64,000 nt of DNA from Pelagimonas varians (lineage in GTDB: Bacteria > Pseudomonadota > Alphaproteobacteria > Rhodobacterales > Rhodobacteraceae). The notes below the pieces were generated by a model that worked only from the letters and a program-made list of their open reading frames with translations, did not search any database and was not told where the DNA came from. The stretch lies in contig NZ_QKMF01000010.1 in the NCBI RefSeq assembly GCF_003208435.1, positions 1-64,000 on the forward strand. Direction: 5' to 3'. This document shows, in pieces, positions 1 through 7,555 of the stretch (within the stretch, counting starts at the first letter, position 1; each line of letters opens with the position of its first letter). Both the position numbers and the translations under genes were made by a program.

Positions 1-2
1 AC

Positions 3-200
3 CCCGGCTTTATCAAGACCCGTCTGACCCAAAAGAATGACTTTGAAATGCCGCAGCTTATGTCCCCTGAAACGGCAGCGGGATATGTTTTAAAGGCGAT
101 GCGGTCGCGGCGATTTCGAACCGATTTTCCGCGGCCGTTTTCCTGGGTCATCAAAGCGCTCCATGTGCTGCCAGACTGGATGATCTACCGCGGAAAGTAG
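3..200 (+). CDS. SDR-family short-chain dehydrogenase, C-terminal end (partial)
   Basis: The window opens inside this gene; only the last 65 residues are visible and the reading frame runs in from the left edge. The tail begins PGFIKTRLT, which matches the PG(F/W)-I/V-T-T/R segment that follows the active site in short-chain dehydrogenases, and goes on to a helix-rich C-terminus (SPETAAGYVLKAM) seen in the DltE/YdfG-like branch. The substrate cannot be told from this fragment. The next gene faces it and two hairpins lie between. The family call is fairly safe; the role is open. Confidence 0.6.
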   Translation, partial: PGFIKTRLTQKNDFEMPQLMSPETAAGYVLKAMRSRRFRTDFPRPFSWVIKALHVLPDWMIYRGK

Positions 201-202
201 CA

Positions 203-233
203 AAAAGCCTCCGTGGATGCCTCGGGGACTTTT
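203..233 (+). terminator. Possible hairpin terminator after the SDR gene
   Basis: AAAAGCCTCCG (203-213) can pair imperfectly (two mismatches) with CGGGGACTTTT (223-233), followed by TTTCTTG. It sits directly after the SDR stop codon. It is weak because of the mismatches. Confidence 0.35.
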
Positions 234-248
234 CTTGACAGATCGAAA

Positions 249-286
249 ACGAAAAGGGCCCGCATTGTCATGCAGGCCATTTTCGT
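249..286. terminator. Bidirectional hairpin terminator between convergent SDR and chrR
   Basis: Arms ACGAAAAGGGCCCGCAT (249-265) and ATGCAGGCCATTTTCGT (270-286) pair over 17 positions with two non-Watson-Crick positions and a 4-nt loop. A-rich and T-rich flanks on both sides suit termination of both convergent genes. Confidence 0.6.
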
Positions 287-303
287 CATTCTTGAGACGT
301 TGA

Positions 304-939
304 TTATATGCGGAACAAGGGTTGTAACAATCGCGGCAGAAAGGCTTTGAACTGCAATGGCGCATCCGTTGCTGCAAGGCATATGCACGCGTCGCCAGCA
401 TCAGCCACTGGGGTGTGTTCCAGATCCTGATCGCCGATTTCGACATCACCGACACCGAAACGCCCCGTTTCATCGCTAAAGCTGCCTTGCAAAACCAAGG
501 TCAGCTCCAATCCGTTGTGCGTGTGGTCAGGCACGGCTTGTCCAGCAGGAATATAGAGCAGACGGGTCGAGCCGGATTCGCTTTCTGACAACAGGCTTTG
601 ACGAACCCCCATGCCAAGCTTTTTCCAGCGCAAAGGCTTGCCTTTCAGCGCTTGCATGATTGGACCGGGATAAATCCCTTTGGCGTCATAGACGGGTTCG
701 GGAACTGTTGGTTCATCCAGCAAAGACATCAGGTTTGTCTTCAGGTTGGCAGATAGGGCCACGCTGCTTGTGCTTTCGAGCACAGCGCCGCCAGCGGCCT
801 GATGTGCGCCAAGGGCCGCACGGCATTCCGCACAAAGTGAAATGTGGCTGGCCACAACCATTGCGAATTGGTGGGGCAGGTTGCCGGACGCGTATGCCGC
901 GATCATGGCATCTGGGATGTGGTGTGTGATTGCTGACAT
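304..939 (-). CDS. chrR: ChrR-type anti-sigma factor with C-terminal cupin domain
   Basis: Zinc-binding anti-sigma factor that holds the adjacent ECF sigma factor inactive and releases it on singlet oxygen stress. The 211-residue protein has the two-part ChrR layout: an N-terminal anti-sigma domain with H6, H32, C36 and C39 (HISLCAEC) as likely zinc ligands, and a cupin domain from about residue 125 with H139, H141, E145 and H175. These match the ligand spacing known from Rhodobacter ChrR. The start codon lies directly against the sigma factor stop codon, so the two genes form one translationally coupled unit. Family and pairing make the call secure; the inducing signal is inferred from the family. 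Confidence 0.92.
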   Translation of the reverse strand: MSAITHHIPDAMIAAYASGNLPHQFAMVVASHISLCAECRAALGAHQAAGGAVLESTSSVALSANLKTNLMSLLDEPTVPEPVYDAKGIYPGPIMQALKGKPLRWKKLGMGVRQSLLSESESGSTRLLYIPAGQAVPDHTHNGLELTLVLQGSFSDETGRFGVGDVEIGDQDLEHTPVADAGDACICLAATDAPLQFKAFLPRLLQPLFRI

Positions 940-1497
940 TTAGCGCAACCCTCTCAATTCTGTTCGCAAACGCCCGAGGCCGAGCCGAATTCGCGATTTC
1001 ACTGTCCCAAGGGGCAGGCCCGTTTGGGTACTTATTTCTTGATGGGATAGATCGCCCAAATAGGCTTTTTCTATCATAGCGCGTTGATCCGGTTGCAGCT
1101 GTTGCAGGGCTTGTTTCAGCTTTGATGCTTCTTGTTCGACGGCTAGAATCTGGCTTGCGTCTGGTTCCTGGCCCGGATCTTCGCCAAGTTCGTCTGGAAC
1201 AGGGCGGTTTTCTTTTCGGGCGACATCAATGTGTCTGTTGCGGGCAATCTGATAAATCCAGGCCGAAGCTTGGGCCTTGTGCGGATCAAACATCGACGCT
1301 TTGCGCCAAACCGTCAGCATCACATCCTGAACGACGTCCTCTGCCTGCGCCGCTGCCGTTCCGTTTCGCATCACAAAGCCTTTGAGCCGTGGTGCTAGAA
1401 AATCGAACAACTTTCCGAAAGCAACTTTATCGCGCTGGTCTCGCACAGCGAGCAACCAGATCGTCAGATCAGACAGCGTTTCATCTTTTGACGGCAC
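940..1497 (-). CDS. rpoE: ECF sigma factor, RpoE/ECF11 type (singlet-oxygen response)
   Basis: Extracytoplasmic-function sigma factor paired with ChrR. Region 2 (about residues 20-90) contains AEDVVQDVMLTVWRKASMFD and the DNA-melting segment SAWIYQIARNRHIDVAR; region 4 (about 125-185) has the helix-turn-helix LSHQEISTQTGLPLGTVKSRIRLGL, shortened here to its recognisable core GTVKSRI. I chose the GTG start at 1497, giving 185 residues, close to the family length. It has AAAGG upstream, and a good RpoE-type promoter would place the transcript start near 1567. An in-frame ATG at 1569 would add 24 residues but would be almost leaderless. Autoregulation is likely. Confidence 0.88.
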   Translation of the reverse strand: MPSKDETLSDLTIWLLAVRDQRDKVAFGKLFDFLAPRLKGFVMRNGTAAAQAEDVVQDVMLTVWRKASMFDPHKAQASAWIYQIARNRHIDVARKENRPVPDELGEDPGQEPDASQILAVEQEASKLKQALQQLQPDQRAMIEKAYLGDLSHQEISTQTGLPLGTVKSRIRLGLGRLRTELRGLR

Positions 1498-1573
1498 ATG
1501 AATGCCTTTTGTTGGCGGCCTACCAACGGGATATCGAGTAGGCGGCTTATGTTCTGTTACCGTGATCATAGTG

Positions 1574-1603
1574 TAGATACGTGCCGATCCGAAAGCTGGA
1601 TCA
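1574..1603 (-). promoter_or_regulatory. Candidate RpoE-dependent promoter of rpoE-chrR
   Basis: On the minus strand TGATCC (1598-1603) is followed after 18 nt by TATCTA (1574-1579). TGATCC is the -35 element known for ECF11/RpoE promoters in Rhodobacter; the -10 fits less well. The predicted transcript start falls on the upstream ATG, which supports the downstream GTG start. Confidence 0.5.
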
Positions 1604-1663
1604 CCGCCCGAGCCATTTTTTTTAAACCAGAGACGTAAAATGGTGTCGCCGTGCAGCATCGGG

Positions 1664-1710
1664 CCGTTCAAGCCACCTGTTTTTGACGGTAAAACAGGTG
1701 GCTTGAACGG
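1664..1710. repeat. Perfect 20-bp inverted repeat with 7-nt loop in a divergent promoter region
   Basis: CCGTTCAAGCCACCTGTTTT (1664-1683) is followed by a 7-nt spacer and its exact reverse complement (1691-1710). The repeat lies between the divergent rpoE and GlxA-type genes, so it is not at a gene end as an ordinary terminator would be. Possible roles are a regulator site, a cruciform or an attenuating hairpin in the leader of the AraC-type gene. Confidence 0.75.
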
Positions 1711-1800
1711 TGTAAGAATCAGATATAACTTGTTTATGTGGGAAAGCACGGCCCAAAACGGAATGTGCCCCAGCGGATTTGGAACACCGGGAATTTTTCT

Positions 1801-2817
1801 ATGCCAAAGAAAGAGATTATTCCCAGCGGGGTGGCCTTTGTTCCGATGGATCAGAGCTTTGAAACTCTGAATGTCTATTTCTTGCTGGTTCCGAACCTTT
1901 CCATGCTGGCCTTCGCTTCGGCAATCGAGCCGTTGCGGGTTGCCAATCAACTGTCCGGTAAACCCCTGTTTCGGTGGCATACCTTGTCCGAAGACGGCAA
2001 TCCGGTGACCTGTTCCAATGGCATCAGTTTTCCGGTGGATTCGGGTCTGTGCAAACTGGAACGCAATGCGCATGTTTTTGTGTGCTCCGGCGTGCTGCCG
2101 CAACAATCCACCTCTCGTAAGTCGGCGGATTGGGTGCGGCTGCAATGGCGGTCGGGCCATGTCGTCGGCGGGATTTGCACAGGGGCCTACACTTTGGCAA
2201 AGGCCGGAATTCTGGGCGGAACAGAATTCACAATGCACTGGGAAAACATCCCGCCATTTCGCGAACAATACCCGGATCTTGACGTCAAAGAGCAGCTCTA
2301 TGTCATCGACAAGAAGATTATGACGTCAAGCGGCGGCCATGCGTCAACCGATCTGTTTTTACACCTGATATTTGATCGCTACGGTCCTGTACTGTCGCAA
2401 GCGGTGCTTGAGATGTGCATTCACAATGTCCACCGGCAAGGGCGGGATTCCCAGCAATCCTCGCGGTCAGCGGCATTGGGGCTTCGCAACGCCAAGCTGG
2501 TCAAAATTTTAGAAATCTTTGAAGAAAACCGCGAAGATCCGATTGATATGGAAGACCTGTCCAAGCGGGTGAAAGTATCGCGCCGTCAGATCGAACGGAT
2601 GTTTGCCAAACATCTGGGCATGTCGCCACGGCAATACTGCCAACGTCAACGTCTGGCCTATGCCCGTTCCTTGCTGGCAGAAACCGATTTACCGATCGCC
2701 GAGATCGCAATGGCAAGCGGCTTTCAGTCCAGTTCGTATTTTGCCAAACGGTTCCGGGAACTGTATTCGGTGTCGCCCTATCAGTTCACAACTGCGCGGC
2801 AAGGGGGCGACAAGTGA
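1801..2817 (+). CDS. GlxA-family AraC-type transcriptional regulator
   Basis: Cytoplasmic regulator of 338 residues. The N-terminal half (about 15-190) is a DJ-1/PfpI-like class I glutamine-amidotransferase fold with VCSGVL and the nucleophile-elbow-like GGICTGAYTLAKAG; the C-terminal 100 residues hold two AraC helix-turn-helix motifs (MEDLSKRVKVSRRQIERMF and IAEIAMASGFQSSSYFAKRF, core features SRRQIERMF and SSYFAKRF). This domain pairing defines GlxA regulators, which often control catabolism of amines, carnitine or purines. The ATG at 1801 was chosen because it opens the conserved domain; an in-frame start at 1738 would add residues without family likeness. It converges on puuD and may regulate the purine genes, though that is inference. 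Confidence 0.85.
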   Translation: MPKKEIIPSGVAFVPMDQSFETLNVYFLLVPNLSMLAFASAIEPLRVANQLSGKPLFRWHTLSEDGNPVTCSNGISFPVDSGLCKLERNAHVFVCSGVLPQQSTSRKSADWVRLQWRSGHVVGGICTGAYTLAKAGILGGTEFTMHWENIPPFREQYPDLDVKEQLYVIDKKIMTSSGGHASTDLFLHLIFDRYGPVLSQAVLEMCIHNVHRQGRDSQQSSRSAALGLRNAKLVKILEIFEENREDPIDMEDLSKRVKVSRRQIERMFAKHLGMSPRQYCQRQRLAYARSLLAETDLPIAEIAMASGFQSSSYFAKRFRELYSVSPYQFTTARQGGDK

Positions 2818-2853
2818 TCTTTGCAAGGCCCGTTTAGGGCGCTTGGCAAAGGC

Positions 2854-4086
2854 CTAGTTGGATTTGGCGGCACGATACCACGCAACAATGGTTGCGCGGG
2901 ATTCGTCATCCATTTGAATGGCATTGGGCGGGGGCATGGCATGGCTTAGGCCAGCATGTAAAAACACCTGCTCAGCGTGACGGACAACATCGCTTTCGGT
3001 TTCCAGCAAAACGCCTTTTGGTGGCCAATGCATCCCGTCCCATGCCGGTTCGCGGGCATGGCACATCGAACAATTGCTGATCACACTGTCATAGGCGTCT
3101 TCAAAGCCTTCGGCAGATGCAAACCGTTGTTCATAGGGAGTCAGCGCGCGGGCCTCGGCTTCTTCGTAGGTGTCCATTCCGGGAATGGTAGACAGCCAAG
3201 CGATTACGATGAACAAGATCACTGTGGCGACCCATGTCCAGTTCGGGCCTTTGCCAGTGGCGTGCAGCGTGTTGAAATAGTGCCGGATGGTGACGCCGGT
3301 CAGGAACACAAGGCTTGCGATCAGCCAGCTGTATTCGGTGCCAAATGCCAGCGGATAATGGTTGCTGAGCATCAAGAAGATCACCGGCAACGTCAGATAG
3401 TTGTTGTGGGTCGACCGCAGCTTGGCAATCTTGCCGTATTTTGCATCCGGCACGCGGCCTTCTTTGAGGTCTTTGACCACGATGCGCTGGTTCGGCATGA
3501 TGATGAAAAACACATTGGCCGTCATGATGGTGGCGGTGAACGCCCCCAGATGCAGCAAGGCGGCCCTGCCGGTAAAGATTTGATTGTAGCCCCATGCCAT
3601 GGCCACAAGGATCACAAACAGCAATAACATCAGTGCTGTGGGTGTTTCGCCCAGCTTGGATTTGCACATGAAGTCATAGCAGATCCAGCCAATGGTGAGC
3701 GAGCCACCGGAGATCAAGATCCCCTGCCACAGCGACAATTCGGCTTTGGTCGGATCCAGCAAGAACAGCTCGCCGCCGACCCAATATACGATCATGAGTA
3801 GTGCCGCACCGGACACCCATGTGATGTAGCTTTGCCATTTGTGCCAGATCAGATGCTCTGGCATGTTTTCGGGGGCCACCAGATATTTCTGGATATGGTA
3901 AAAGCCACCGCCATGCACCTGCCATTCTTCGCCATGGGCGCCGGCGGGCATGTTTGGCGCTTTCTTCAGGCCCAAATCCAGCGCGACAAAGAAAAAGGAC
4001 GCACCAATCCACGCCATTGCTGTGATTACATGCAACCAGCGGACGGCAAAAGCGATCCAGTCCCACAAAATAGCCAAATCATACAT
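2854..4086 (-). CDS. puuD: Membrane urate oxidase (urate hydroxylase) with fused cytochrome c
   Basis: Oxidises urate to 5-hydroxyisourate at the inner membrane, passing electrons to its own c-type haem. The 410-residue protein starts with the PuuD segment WLHVITAMAWIGASFFF and has about eight hydrophobic segments up to residue 300; the C-terminal part carries a haem c site CSMCH (339-343) and a likely axial methionine in MPPP near 384. This is the PuuD arrangement (membrane DUF989 domain plus cytochrome c). It faces away from the LysR gene and lies with uraH, puuE-uraD and allA, which perform the following steps, so the assignment is strong. Confidence 0.93.
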   Translation of the reverse strand: MYDLAILWDWIAFAVRWLHVITAMAWIGASFFFVALDLGLKKAPNMPAGAHGEEWQVHGGGFYHIQKYLVAPENMPEHLIWHKWQSYITWVSGAALLMIVYWVGGELFLLDPTKAELSLWQGILISGGSLTIGWICYDFMCKSKLGETPTALMLLLFVILVAMAWGYNQIFTGRAALLHLGAFTATIMTANVFFIIMPNQRIVVKDLKEGRVPDAKYGKIAKLRSTHNNYLTLPVIFLMLSNHYPLAFGTEYSWLIASLVFLTGVTIRHYFNTLHATGKGPNWTWVATVILFIVIAWLSTIPGMDTYEEAEARALTPYEQRFASAEGFEDAYDSVISNCSMCHAREPAWDGMHWPPKGVLLETESDVVRHAEQVFLHAGLSHAMPPPNAIQMDDESRATIVAWYRAAKSN

Positions 4087-4186
4087 GGCAAGCCTCCAAA
4101 GATTCGAGTTCCCGATTACACTATGCGGGTCGGGATTGCTCTGGTATTGTCACAAAAAGCCAAGCAGCATCAAAAAAAACAAAACA

Positions 4187-5119
4187 ATGTCATATCTCGA
4201 TAACATCCGCACGTTCGTTCGTGTCTACGAATTAGGCAGTATGTCTGCTGCTGGGCGAGATTTACGCATTTCTCCTGCCGTGACCTCGTCTCGGATTTCG
4301 CAGCTGGAAGAAAGGTTGGGTGTGCGTTTGTTTCAACGGACCACCCGCAGCCTGACCCCGACAGAGCAGGGCAAGGCGTTTTACGGCGGGGCCTGCGAGA
4401 TTTTGGAATCCGTGGAAAACGCCGAGGCGCAGGTTGTGGACATCACAGAAAATCCGCGCGGTTCGCTTTATGTGGCGGCACCGCTTGGGGTGGGGCGCCG
4501 TTTGATTGCACCGCAAGTGCCGGGGTTCTTGAAAGAGTATCCAGAGGTCAAAATCCGGCTGCGTCTGACAGACCGCAAAGTGGACCTCACAACCGAAGGG
4601 CTGGACCTTGCGTTTTTCCTTGGCCAACCCGAAGACAGCAATCTGCGCATCCGTAAAATTGCCGATGTCGACCGAATTTTATGCGCGTCGCCCGCTTATA
4701 TCGATGCACATGGCAATCCGGACACGGGCGAGGAAATCGTGTCGGGCCAACACGAATGCCTGAGCCTGCGCTTTCCCGGAGCCACCGAATTTCAATGGCG
4801 GTTGAATACGCCGGACGGGCCGAAACGCTTTGCGGTGTCGGGGCGCTACGAATCCGATGATGGTGATGTGCTCACCGATTGGGCGTTGGCCGGGAACGGC
4901 ATTGCCATGAAGCCGATCTTTGAGGTGGCCGAACATATCAAAGCCGGACGGTTGATCCCCGTTGCAACAAAAACGCCACCTGAACCCATTCAGATGGCGT
5001 GTCTTTTTACCCATCGCAAACGCCAAGACCCCAAGACACGATTGTTCATGGAATATGTGATCACCCGTATCAGCGAAGAGGTTCGCAACAGCTCTATTCA
5101 GGCTCAGCTGCCGCGGTAG
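4187..5119 (+). CDS. LysR-family regulator beside the urate genes
   Basis: LysR-type regulator of 310 residues. The N-terminal helix-turn-helix ([20 protein letters not shown] core, about residues 18-40) precedes the linker and signature [23 protein letters not shown]; the remainder is a substrate-binding domain of the CrgA/LTTR class with [17 protein letters not shown]. The ATG at 4187 opens the canonical LTTR N-terminus. It is divergent from puuD and its last 16 bases overlap the 3' end of uraH on the other strand, so it is physically locked into the urate cluster. A role in urate or allantoin response is inferred from position only. Confidence 0.85.
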   Translation: MSYLDNIRTFVRVYELGSMSAAGRDLRISPAVTSSRISQLEERLGVRLFQRTTRSLTPTEQGKAFYGGACEILESVENAEAQVVDITENPRGSLYVAAPLGVGRRLIAPQVPGFLKEYPEVKIRLRLTDRKVDLTTEGLDLAFFLGQPEDSNLRIRKIADVDRILCASPAYIDAHGNPDTGEEIVSGQHECLSLRFPGATEFQWRLNTPDGPKRFAVSGRYESDDGDVLTDWALAGNGIAMKPIFEVAEHIKAGRLIPVATKTPPEPIQMACLFTHRKRQDPKTRLFMEYVITRISEEVRNSSIQAQLPR

Positions 5120-5457
5120 GTTGAGTATCCGAACGGGGATAGCAGCAGCGGCACATGGTAGTGGGATGCCTCGGACATCCCGAACCGCAGCGGAATAACG
5201 TCAAGAAACCGCGGGCTTTCGGGCGGGGTTCCGATGGCATCCAGATAGGAACCGGCATGGAAAACCAGCTCATAGACACCGGTTTCAAATTCGGCGGCGG
5301 GTAAAATCTGTTCGTCGGTGCGGCCATCATCATTGGTTGTCAGCGTTTTCAGTAGGCTGCGGCTGTCACCGTTGATCTTGAACAGTTCAATCTTCAGGCC
5401 TTCGGCGGGGCAGCCACGCGCTGTGTCCAGCACATGCGTTGTCAAATATCCTGTCAT
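5104..5457 (-). CDS. uraH: 5-hydroxyisourate hydrolase (transthyretin-like)
   Basis: Hydrolyses 5-hydroxyisourate, the PuuD product, to OHCU. The 117-residue protein has the family landmarks: N-terminal [14 protein letters not shown] with the catalytic His, the central [11 protein letters not shown] with the catalytic Arg, and the C-terminal hallmark YSTYRGS, in which YRGS is diagnostic and separates it from true transthyretin. Length is normal. It overlaps the LysR gene tail-to-tail and diverges from puuE-uraD. Confidence 0.95.
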   Translation of the reverse strand: MTGYLTTHVLDTARGCPAEGLKIELFKINGDSRSLLKTLTTNDDGRTDEQILPAAEFETGVYELVFHAGSYLDAIGTPPESPRFLDVIPLRFGMSEASHYHVPLLLSPFGYSTYRGS

Positions 5458-5608
5458 AAGAGCCTCTTGAGTTTGATTGATAGATTAATAGGCAGAATTG
5501 CGTCTGTGCCGCAAATAATTGCGTACAAAAGGCTCCTTATAGTTTTTTTTGAAAAACAGAAGGATTGTTTTGGATTACAGATGACACGAGCAACAGAGGA
5601 ATGACGCA

Positions 5609-7021
5609 GTGAACCGCTACCCCCGTGACATGACTGGATATGGTGCCACCCCCCCTGCAGCCAATTGGCCGAACGGGGCCAAGATCGCGGTCCAGATCGT
5701 CTTGAACTACGAAGAAGGTGGCGAAAACAACGTCTTGCACGGTGATCCTGCATCCGAAGCCTTCTTGTCGGAAATCACTGGCGCACAGCCATGGCCCGGC
5801 CAGCGCCATTGGAATATGGAATCGATCTATGAATACGGATCGCGTGCCGGTTTCTGGCGGGTGCACCGGTTACTGGGCGATCTGCCCGTAACCGTTTATG
5901 GCGTCGCGACAGCGCTGGCACGGGCGCCGCAGCAACTTGCCGCGATGAAGGCGTCGAACTGGGAAATCGCCAGCCACGGTCTGAAATGGATCGAACACAA
6001 GGATATGTCCGAAGACGAAGAGCGCGCCCAAATCGCCGAGGCCATCCGCCTGCATACCGAAGTTGTGGGTACGCCGCCGCGCGGGTGGTATACAGGGCGC
6101 TGTTCAAACAACACGGTGCGTCTGGTGGCTGAAACCGGCCAGTTTGACTATGTCGCGGACAGTTACGCCGATGATCTGCCCTACTGGATGCATTTCGACG
6201 GCCACGACCAGTTGATCACGCCCTACACGATGGATTGCAACGACATGCGCTTTGCCATCCAAGCGGGTTTCACCAATGGCGAGCAGTTTGAAAGCTATCT
6301 GAAGGACAGTTTTGACTACCTGTACGAAGAAGGCGAAGCGGGCCAGCCCAAGATGTTGTCGATCGGTCTGCATTGCCGCTTGATTGGCCGTCCGGGCCGG
6401 GCTGCTGCGTTGCGGCGGGCAATTGAGCATTTCAAATCCCATGATGGGGTCTGGTTCGCTACCCGGCTTGAAATTGCACAGCACTGGGCGCAAGAGCATC
6501 CGCCAAAACCCCAAACCCGTCCGTCTGACATGGATCGCGCCACCTTTGTCGCGGAATTCGGCGGTATTTTCGAACACAGCCCCTGGATTGCCGAGGCCGC
6601 GCATGACGCGGAAATGGGGCCAACCCATGATTGCGCCCAAGGTGTGCATCAGGCTTTGGCACAGGTGTTCAGATCTGCTTCTGAACAGCAACGCTTGGGC
6701 GTGCTGACCGCACATCCGGATCTGGCAGGTAAACTGGCCTCTGCGGGGCGTTTGACGGCAGAAAGCACCGCCGAACAGGCGGGCGCAGGGCTTGATTTGC
6801 TAACCGACGCGGAACGGGCGCATTTCACGGATTTGAACGACACCTATACCGGCAAATACGGTTTCCCATTCATCATCGCTGTCAAAGACAACACCAAGGC
6901 CAGCATCCTTGAGGCCTTTGAACGGCGCATCAACAATGATCGCGCAACTGAATTCGCAGAGGCCTGCAAACAGGTTGAGCGGATTGCCCAATTGCGGTTG
7001 ATCGAAAAGCTGGGCGCATGA
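5609..7021 (+). CDS. puuE: Fused allantoinase (PuuE) and OHCU decarboxylase (UraD)
   Basis: Two-domain enzyme covering two successive steps: OHCU decarboxylation to S-allantoin and allantoin hydrolysis to allantoate. Residues 1 to about 305 are the metal-independent polysaccharide-deacetylase-type allantoinase PuuE (YPRDMTGYG, WNMESIYEYGSRAGFWR, ASHGLKWIEH, GWYTGRCS). Residues about 315-470 are the UraD domain (FVAEFGGIFEHSPWIAEAA at its head, and GKYGFPFIIAVK near its end). The GTG start at 5609 has GAGGA upstream. A separate uraD is absent here, in agreement with the fusion. Its ATGA overlap with allA indicates coupling. Confidence 0.92.
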   Translation: MNRYPRDMTGYGATPPAANWPNGAKIAVQIVLNYEEGGENNVLHGDPASEAFLSEITGAQPWPGQRHWNMESIYEYGSRAGFWRVHRLLGDLPVTVYGVATALARAPQQLAAMKASNWEIASHGLKWIEHKDMSEDEERAQIAEAIRLHTEVVGTPPRGWYTGRCSNNTVRLVAETGQFDYVADSYADDLPYWMHFDGHDQLITPYTMDCNDMRFAIQAGFTNGEQFESYLKDSFDYLYEEGEAGQPKMLSIGLHCRLIGRPGRAAALRRAIEHFKSHDGVWFATRLEIAQHWAQEHPPKPQTRPSDMDRATFVAEFGGIFEHSPWIAEAAHDAEMGPTHDCAQGVHQALAQVFRSASEQQRLGVLTAHPDLAGKLASAGRLTAESTAEQAGAGLDLLTDAERAHFTDLNDTYTGKYGFPFIIAVKDNTKASILEAFERRINNDRATEFAEACKQVERIAQLRLIEKLGA

Positions 7022-7521
7022 GCAAGGTTTTGACCCTGACACCGCTGACGGCCGAGGCATTCGCGCCCTTTGGCGATGTTCTGGATGTGTCCGGCCCGCC
7101 GGACAAGATGATCAACGCCGGATTATGCGGACGCTATCATGACCGCGCCTGCTTGGATTTTAGCGATGGCAAGGCAGGCATCAGCCTGTTTCAGGGCGAA
7201 GCGCGCCAGTTTCCAATCGTGTTGGATCTGGTCGAACGGCATCCTGATGGCAGTCAGGCCTTTTTACCGATGGGCAGCGACCCCTTTGTGGTGGTGGTCG
7301 CTCCGGACGAAGGCGGCAAACCGGGCGTGCCGCAGGCCTTCCTGACCGCGCCGGGACAGGGCGTCAACTATCACAAGGGCACATGGCACGGGGTGTTAAC
7401 GCCCCTGCATGCGCCCGGATTATTTGCAGTTGTGGATCGGATCGGCGACGGCCCGAACCTTGAGGAGCATCACTTTGATACTCCGTTTACGATTGAGAAC
7501 GAAATCAAACACCAGCGCTAA
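7018..7521 (+). CDS. allA: Ureidoglycolate lyase
   Basis: Splits S-ureidoglycolate into glyoxylate and urea, the last step of this purine branch. The 167-residue product has family features: N-terminal LTAEAFAPFGDVLD, central FPIVLDLVERHPDGSQAFLPM with the conserved ERH and Q/F, and NYHKGTWHGVLTPL with the conserved HxGxWH. The start overlaps the puuE-uraD stop by four bases. The glyoxylate formed can feed the bhc genes at 51-55 kb. The step from allantoate to ureidoglycolate is not encoded next to it. Confidence 0.93.
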   Translation: MSKVLTLTPLTAEAFAPFGDVLDVSGPPDKMINAGLCGRYHDRACLDFSDGKAGISLFQGEARQFPIVLDLVERHPDGSQAFLPMGSDPFVVVVAPDEGGKPGVPQAFLTAPGQGVNYHKGTWHGVLTPLHAPGLFAVVDRIGDGPNLEEHHFDTPFTIENEIKHQR

Positions 7522-7555
7522 GACTGGTTCACGAGAAAATAGGGAAAAGTTAAAC

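Noticed and set aside
2818-2853. Terminator between the GlxA-type gene and puuD
   Set aside because: Only a 4-bp GCCC/GGGC stem with no T tract is visible, too weak to claim.
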